Source: Limnanthes douglasii subsp. nivea (lineage: Eukaryota > Streptophyta > Magnoliopsida > Brassicales > Limnanthaceae). From it: a stretch of 64,000 nt of DNA. The notes beneath the pieces were generated by a model. It did no database searches. It saw only the letters and a list, made by a program, of their open reading frames with translations, and was not told the origin of the DNA. Positions 57,901 through 64,000 of this stretch are shown here, piece after piece. A program made the translations under genes and the position numbers. The stretch is from NCBI GenBank assembly GCA_036936605.1, contig JAUPFV010000005.1:234699770-234763769 (forward strand), read 5' to 3'. Every line of letters begins with the position of its first letter. The first letter of the stretch is position 1.

Positions 57901-60551
57901 TTAAACTGGAACATCACAAGTCCTCCTGTTATGGCCTGATTTCGAACAACAGCCACAACTCAACTGCTTGGTTGAGATTTCTCCTCTAGATGAGATTCGC
58001 TTTTTCTTAGGCCTTCCAGAGCGTCTCTTAACGTTCAGAGGCAGAACTTCAACAAACGAAGGATCGTTATCGTTGGACCCTTCCCCGAAATCCGTTATAG
58101 CTGGTATGCTGAAAGAGTAACTTTTCCTGTAATTCTTAACCGTAAAGAAGGGCTCTATTACGGTAAAAGGATCTTGGTCCGTATACTATATTGCCGCTAA
58201 AGCATGAGAACATGGAAAACACTCTTGTTTCCATGATCCGCAAGAACATTTGAAATCCAACAGATTAACAAAAGCCACAGGATTTGAAAAGACTTCGAAC
58301 ATGGCGGATGACGACTTACTTACCACCCAACTTCGGCACATGTCAACATTCTGCTTTAGCTTCTTCTCATACTCGGGGACCAAATTAGTACTCCAGCTGA
58401 GACCCTCTTCGTATCTTCGTGAAACTTGAGTCATAATCAAGACTCTAATCCAGTCAATAAACTCAACAATCGGTAGGCCGCAATATTTTTTGATCTGATT
58501 GTTAAACGATTCTGCCGCAGTAGAAGCCATAGAGCCGTATCGTTTCCCTTTTACGTAAGCATGCGCATAATTTTTCGGGGGTAAATTTACAAGAAAATCA
58601 CTAATTCTGTCACCACATTCAGATATAAAAACTGTTAGTATATCTTCAAAAATCTCTCGACTGGGAGCATAAGCAAGACGATGGAAGAAACTCAACATCC
58701 TTTTTTATAGTCTCCGTTAGTATGTTCCGGTTTTGCTTTCAAATTCTGCATGAGATGGAAATAACAGTACGCATGATAGCAGTTTGGATAGAAGACAAAA
58801 ACAACATTAACGATACAAGAATGACGATCTGAAATAAATGTGATCTGGCGATCCAACAAATGTGGTTTCAAACACCCCAAAAACCACATCCAATTGTCCC
58901 AATCTTCAATGCTAACTACACCAACAACACCAGGGAAGAATCCTGGAAAACGACAGATCAAATAAACACTACAGCAGTACTCAAAACGTTTAAAAAATAC
59001 AAACAGTTCGCATGCTTCCCTGAGATTTGTTCTCAAAACACAGGCTGCGAAATGTGTACAACCCCAGCTGCGAATTAATCACAGTTTCAATAACTGATTA
59101 GTTCGCAACCTCGAATGCGAATCGTTATGAAATATCAGGATTACCACAACAATGGTGTGCATATATATGATGCGAACCGTTGCTCAAAATTTCATGGCAT
59201 AATTTGCAGCCTCTATTGCGAAATGTCATCACCTAAACAACACTGCATAATTCACAGCCTATGATGTGAATCATTCTCGAATATCAGGATTCCATCATAA
59301 TGGTGTGCATATATATGATGCGAACTATTGCACAAAAATTTCAAACAAAAACATCATAACACATTCAGATTAACTAGTTAAATGTAACTAACCGTTATTG
59401 TCGTCCTTTGTTACGACAGTAAGCAAGGTACCCTTGTACTTGCTATATAAGTGGGTTCCATCGACAAACAACATTGGACGGCATGAATGAAAACCTTGAA
59501 GGGACAAACTGAAGGCTACAAAACAACGCTTGAATCAGTTTCCAGCTGATAATTCCAACTGACAGTCTAAAGTAATATCCCGGTTCTTCAATCGTTTGAA
59601 GTATCCGCTTAGTAAACTAAAAGAACTTGAACTATCTCCAAAAACTCCCCTCCTAGCATTCTCTAAATCATTCCATGACAAACGGTAAGAGATGTCAAGA
59701 CCGTAATCTTGTTTGAAAGTCGATTGTATGGTTTTGGCTGTCAACGAATGGCAGGTCCGGAGAGAATCCTGAATTTCCTATGCAATCAAATTTGATGTCA
59801 AATGCCTGTGCCGCTTATGCTTCTGGGAGAAAACGGGACTGCAAGTATGGTGCGGAACATACTTCTTGATCATCATCAATCTGGTGCTGGAATCAATAGA
59901 TGCATAAAGCCTCCATTTGCACCCGCTTGTGAACTTATTTTCACAATAAGCAGTGATCTTTGTTGCTGTGTTGTGCAGGTATTTGAAAGCAAAACCATGC
60001 TCTAAAGCAAACCTGCACAAAGATAACCTGAGACCTGCAACACCCTCTTCAAAAGCTTGACCCACTCCTGTAATAGCATCAGCCCAACCAGCAGTAACAA
60101 GTTGTTTTTTTCTCTGTTCAGAATTAACTAAACCGTTACTATTCTCCGTGCTAACTAGTTGATCAGGAGATGGTTCTCCCAAACTCAAGCTACGCTCTTT
60201 ACACTTTACACCACAATCCTTACCACCAGAGCTCTTATCACCAGAACTTTTTTGACCCGAACACTTATCACCAGAACCCTTATCGAAGACGTGTTGTTCT
60301 ATGAGAAAACTAACTCGTTTTAAACGCTCCAAATCAAGATATAACACCAACCCAACAAAATCCTTATGGTTATTAAAGAAACAATTATTGTGATCCCCGC
60401 ATGAGTAGGTAATTAGGTAGTCACCTGTAACAAGCTCCTCCCATGTGTTCTCCACATAAGCTTGGATACTTTGAAAGCTTTCAAACTCCGTGAAAGGCAT
60501 AATTGCGGTTTGGTGACCATATTTAAAAATACAAACTCGTGATTTGGACAT
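57901..60551 (-). pseudogene. mudrA-like: MULE-B MURA-like transposase, decayed
   Basis: Two exons, 59393-60551 and 57901-58942, would encode about 733 residues. The order is an N-terminal region; the MuDR DNA-binding domain (FALEHGFAFKYLHNTATKIT, then CKWRLYAS and HHTCSP); the DDE core (LFVDGTHLYSKYKGTLLTVV; ITFISDRHSCIVN; CYFHLMQNLK); SAAESFNNQ-type linker sequence; a SWIM finger (CSCGSWKQECFPCSHALAAI); an RSGRPKKKR basic patch; and a CGCCSKSGHNRRTC zinc knuckle. Breaks: TAG at 59778-59780 (expected CAG), TGA at 59535-59537 (expected CGA in the FKR motif), one base lost in the A-run at 58701-58706, and TAG at 58186-58188 (expected CAG). Repairing only these would leave one frame, so decay is recent in molecular terms. 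Hairpin array 8 lies in its intron. Confidence 0.9.
58990..59340. repeat. Hairpin array 8 (transposase intron)
   Basis: AGTTCGCATGCTTCC, GGCTGCGAAATG, CAGCTGCGAATTA and a repeated GGTGTGCATATATATGATGC segment (about 59154 and 59303) inside the transposase intron. Confidence 0.75.
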
Positions 60552-60614
60552 ACCTTACCCTGCACTAAATATTAGTTATTAATCCCAAAAATAAAGTGCA
60601 AATTATTTATTACT

Positions 60615-61190
60615 GCATTAAACATATCGCATCCTGTTTTGCGATTTGTGTATCTATATGCTGCGAACTGTTTATAATTCGTATCCTATCCTGATAGTTG
60701 TTTGTAAATCAACTAAAAACTGTCCTAATATTTGTTTTGAAATATAATACTCTAAAGTTCTACGCAGTTCGCATTCTAGCATGCGAATCGTAAAAGTAAC
60801 TAAAAAAGTCATGATATTGGTTTGAAAATGCAATACTTTATAGTTTCATACAGTTCACATCCTATCATGCGAAACGTAAAAAAGTCCTGATATTGGTTTG
60901 AAAATGCAATACTTTAGAGTTCTACATAGTTCGCATCCTAGCATGCAAAATGTAAAATTAACTAAAAAAAATCCTGATATTAGTTTGAAAATGCAATACT
61001 TTAGAGTTCTACATAGTTCACAGCCCATCCTGAGTTTTGTAAGCAAGTAAGAGTCATTATATATGTTTGAACATTCATATAATTCGCAGCAAATTTTGAA
61101 ACAATTCTTTCATGTAATTCGCACGTAATAATGCGAATTGGTACACAATTCGCCTCTTCTTCGTTGAATAAATCAAACAATTCGCATCTT
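60615..61190. repeat. Hairpin array 9 and ~80-bp tandem units upstream of the transposase
   Basis: Three units of about 77-90 bp share TCCTGATATTGGTTTGAAAA and GCAATACTTTAGAGTTCTAC followed by a TTCGCA...TGCGAA-type hairpin (starting about 60812, 60889 and 60977). A good hairpin is GCAGTTCGCATTCTAGCATG with CGAATCG after it, near 60766. Confidence 0.75.
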
Positions 61191-61199
61191 GCGTTGAAA

Positions 61200-61876
61200 G
61201 CGTGGACAACTAAAACTCGTAGTCTACACATGTTTAACGTCTGAAATAGAAAAATCTAATGCACTACAAATTTAGTATATAACATCAGAAAACAAGGACA
61301 TGAGTATATAACGACAAATATTAACAAAACAAGAACAAATCACTGGAACAAAAAAACAGAGAAAAGCTCGAAATCAGGCTATAACGTCTAAAAACAGTAA
61401 CATAATACCTATTCCAACTAAGAAAACCAACAAATAACTTCGAAATCAGTAGGTAATTGATTACCTGGAAGCAGCAACACGATTACTTGTAAAACACCAG
61501 ATTCCAAAAAGCACGATCAGTTCCTGTACGTAGAAGACAGTGGTTAGATAGGTTTAAACCACAAACTACATAAATGAACAGACCTTCTAACATTCCGATC
61601 ACCGGAATTGTGCTTCTAATCGTACTTCGTGGTGGTTCGTAGGGTTAGGTGGTTAGAGCGGCTAACAAATTCAAATATTCAAAAAGCTAGAAAAAATAGA
61701 AAGAAAACAGAAAATTATGTTTATATACTGGGTTAAGGGTAGTTAGGGTATTAAAATAATATTAGGTAGTAAGTGACAACCTATTAGTTGAGTTAGGTAT
61801 TAAGTAACAATTGATCAAACGTTGAGTACTAGAGGACAATTGAATACTTGAGTGGGTACTTTAGGTGTAATTTCCC
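61200..61876. other. 5' leader of the MULE-B transposase and right end of the element
   Basis: Probable untranslated leader (CT-rich on the minus strand) near 61540-61640, then TIR-proximal AT-rich sequence with repeats of the type TTGAGTTAGGTATTAAGTAAC. Confidence 0.5.
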
Positions 61877-61889
61877 TTGATTTATAGCC

Positions 61890-62735
61890 TTAAAAGAACT
61901 CACTTTATTTGTATGGAATTCTATATATAATGACGTGGATGTTATGTTTTAGAGTTCCTTACCTGAAATGTTATGAAATGAACATCAAAGTCGTGATGGT
62001 TTCTCATAAAGTCTTGACAATATTTATTTCATAGTCATCTTTTGTTTTTTGTTTTTACCGGTAAAATTGTATACGTCTTAACTGTTATAGCGTTAGCAGA
62101 CTCATTGAATACATAGATCTAATTTATGCTTATTTGAACCATTGAATACATAGATCTAAATTACGAGGAATTTAACCGCAACAGAACAAAAAAATCTGTT
62201 CTATACACCAGAAAGACAAATGTAACATTAGTTACGGTCCATGATATTGTACCGTGAATCAATATTTATGATAATATTTATTAGCCTGTCGAGCTTAGGA
62301 TTGATTTTATCGAGGATCGTTTTATTTAAGATCTTGAGTGATCCATTTGTTTGAGGAGAATTGTAATACAACAATTGGTAATCAATCTTATACTTCGCCC
62401 AAAAGACTTTTATATTAGTATTTTAAAACTGTATATGTTATTTAAAGTTAGGATCCAGAAGTTTTCGTACCAAAAACATGTCATTCATCTTGCTACTATA
62501 CTTGTGTCCTAACAAAACCAACAAATCGATGATTGGGATTGTCGAACATAATTTAGCATTACCATGACGATATAGTTACTTTTATTCGTTAACGATGTGG
62601 TGAAACCAGTTATAAAGGTTTCACCTATTTTATTTATTTTATTTTATTTCACATTTATTTTCTATATTTTTCGTATATAATTTATATTAGGTTTCACACA
62701 TATATTACAATAGATTTTCGCAAGCACTATTGTAA
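61890..62735. repeat. Right copy of the duplicated flank
   Basis: Diverged copy of 49260-49855. A further partial copy of its inner part (GTCCTAACAAAACCAACA) occurs at about 62840-62940 (compare 62505-62600). Confidence 0.7.
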
Positions 62736-62749
62736 ATTTTTGTACTTCT

Positions 62750-63790
62750 GACCTAGGTTGACAAAAAGATAAGAACAACCATCTAAAATAAATAATTCAT
62801 GTGAATCTCCTACCATGACATGATATCAACATATGAGTCCTAACAAAACCAACACATTTGTAGTTGGGAGGCCCAAACTTAATTCGTTAGTGGATTAGCG
62901 AAATAGTTAGTCTTATTTATCTTTGATATGGTGATATAAATTTGACAATACGTTAATTAACTTGGCGAATTATGGTATGAAAATTTCTAAGATCTGAGTG
63001 ATATTGTTTTCAAAATTTCCACAATTTCATGCAATATGGCAAACATCACTATGAAATTTTATAGGATACGATGAATTTCAAGACTTCATGCAAAATATGA
63101 TAATTTTACGAGACACACATAGTTTATAATATTTCCATAAGTATATGAATGGTTCTTAGGTCTAAGATACTTCGGAAGTCAGATTCTACATAGAGAAACA
63201 CAAAGATTCTAGAAATAGAAGTTGCCAAAAAATAGTAATTGAAATAATAACTCTTTATCTTTTTCCAAAAAGGGTATATCTATTTATATAGAAATGACGG
63301 TGCGCCCAAATACCACATGGTTGGTCAATTTTAGGTTATTCCACCCCATTATTCTACTGATTTTTAAACATATGTATTTTTTTTATTACATGACATATCC
63401 TTAATTTTACACATTTGTTGGGTCTAATTTACAAGACATATATTGGACCAAATTAACCTAATGTTTGACTGGTTCGACCCGCAGTTTGGATAAATCCTAC
63501 CCCTATAGCTGCCCCCTAGTCTTTGCATAGAATCTTTAAGAATAACTAGCTTTAATGGCACCTTGGATTTCAGGCTTACTAGAGGTAACACTACTTCGAA
63601 CAATATTGGAACACAAGGTCAAATAATTTCAACAACAATTTAAGATACGCGTCACGTGTATTCCTAGTTCTATACACATGTCATGATGGAATACGAGCAA
63701 GGTTACTTGAGAAATTGGCGTTAAAGCTCTTCCTCTTCCTTATGCTAGTGTCTTTTTTCTCCACCAGATGGGTGACCGTTGAGTTTTTAG
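62750..63790. other. AT-rich spacer at the right end
   Basis: No gene recognised. Confidence 0.5.
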
Positions 63791-63799
63791 CATCTTGCC

Positions 63800-63807
63800 T
63801 ATAAATA
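63800..63807 (+). promoter_or_regulatory. Possible TATA box of a gene or LTR running off the window
   Basis: TATAAATA followed about 60 bp later by a CT/GA-rich leader (AGAGAGAGAGATATAA). No coding start is identifiable before the window ends. Confidence 0.3.
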
Positions 63808-64000
63808 CAATTTCCCATTCTCACAATCATTTTTGTTTTCTACAACTATTTTCTAGAGAGAGAGATATAATTTTTTGCTTCCTCAAAAACATTTCTCGGT
63901 CAAAAAACCACCATTAAATCAGCTCTGCTGCATCTACCTTTGAGCTCTTCAGACGACAACCCTATATGAGAACCAAGTTCGATGTTCTTGACTGGTTTTC

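Larger units (their letters stand above)
49861..61876. mobile_element. MULE-B: older ~12-kb Mutator-like transposon with Ulp1 cargo
   Basis: Degenerate inverted ends are visible: GAGAAAAGTACCGCTAAATA, then CCACTCAA on the left, against GGGAAATTACACCTAAAGTA, then CCACTCAA on the right (reverse complement of 61827-61876). A clear 9-bp target duplication was not found. Inside, a Ulp1-protease gene (+) and a MURA-like transposase gene (-) converge, an arrangement known from KI-MULE/Kaonashi-type elements. Both genes are broken. The introns and spacers hold arrays of CGCA/TGCG hairpins. Confidence 0.78.

Noticed and set aside
1..64000. tRNA or rRNA genes
   Set aside because: Reading both strands by eye showed no convincing cloverleaf with T-loop consensus or rRNA segment; a tRNA scan would settle it.

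Overview
This window is nuclear DNA from a dicot-type flowering plant. It holds intron-rich genes for chloroplast-targeted proteins with GT-AG introns, AT-rich spacers, and Copia, LINE and Mutator-like (MULE) transposons. I cannot name the species. All coordinates and exon joins were read by eye from sequence; no search or alignment was run.

Layout. 1-1763: AT-rich spacer. 1773-14712: a complete 12.94-kb MULE ('MULE-A') with 40-bp terminal inverted repeats and a perfect 9-bp target duplication. It carries a transposase fused to an OTU-type cysteine protease (+), a decayed plant-mobile-domain (PMD) gene (-), and between them a tandemly duplicated 3.4-3.9 kb block. Each block holds a ~440-bp near-perfect palindrome and small genes of an unrecognised, possibly Myb/SANT-like family. 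15801-21280: host gene CFM2-like, a four-CRM-domain chloroplast intron splicing factor with 13 coding exons. 23642-27861: decayed Copia element (-), followed by a second Copia fragment near 29 kb. About 30.9-38.4 kb: decayed L1-type LINE (+), interrupted by another retroelement. 39.1-39.6 kb: degenerate minisatellite. 40.8-43.4 kb: a second, pseudogenised PMD gene flanked by hairpins. 43836-46178: host FTR catalytic subunit gene. 46802-47577: host AN1 zinc-finger stress-associated protein (-). 48465-49209: host four-TM DUF1218-like gene. About 49861-61876: a second, older ~12-kb MULE ('MULE-B') with a Ulp1-type cysteine protease gene (+) and a MURA-like transposase (-), both pseudogenes. 61.9-62.75 kb repeats the sequence left of MULE-B. 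62.75-64 kb: AT-rich, with a possible promoter at the end.

Working relationships. The four host genes look independent; two serve plastids (RNA splicing and thioredoxin reduction). The rest is transposon biology: in both MULEs a MURA-type transposase converges on a second cargo gene, and a cysteine protease (OTU or Ulp1) is encoded.

Most interesting signals: (1) all three PMD/MULE units carry clusters of short hairpins with a constant core but different, still self-complementary arms, in introns or spacers and not in exons; (2) most premature stops in the mobile genes fit C-to-T or G-to-A change of CAG, CAA, CGA or TGG codons, a decay pattern expected from methylated cytosine; (3) MULE-A combines transposase-OTU fusion, PMD cargo, small DNA-binding-like genes with TIR-like palindromes upstream, and giant palindromes.
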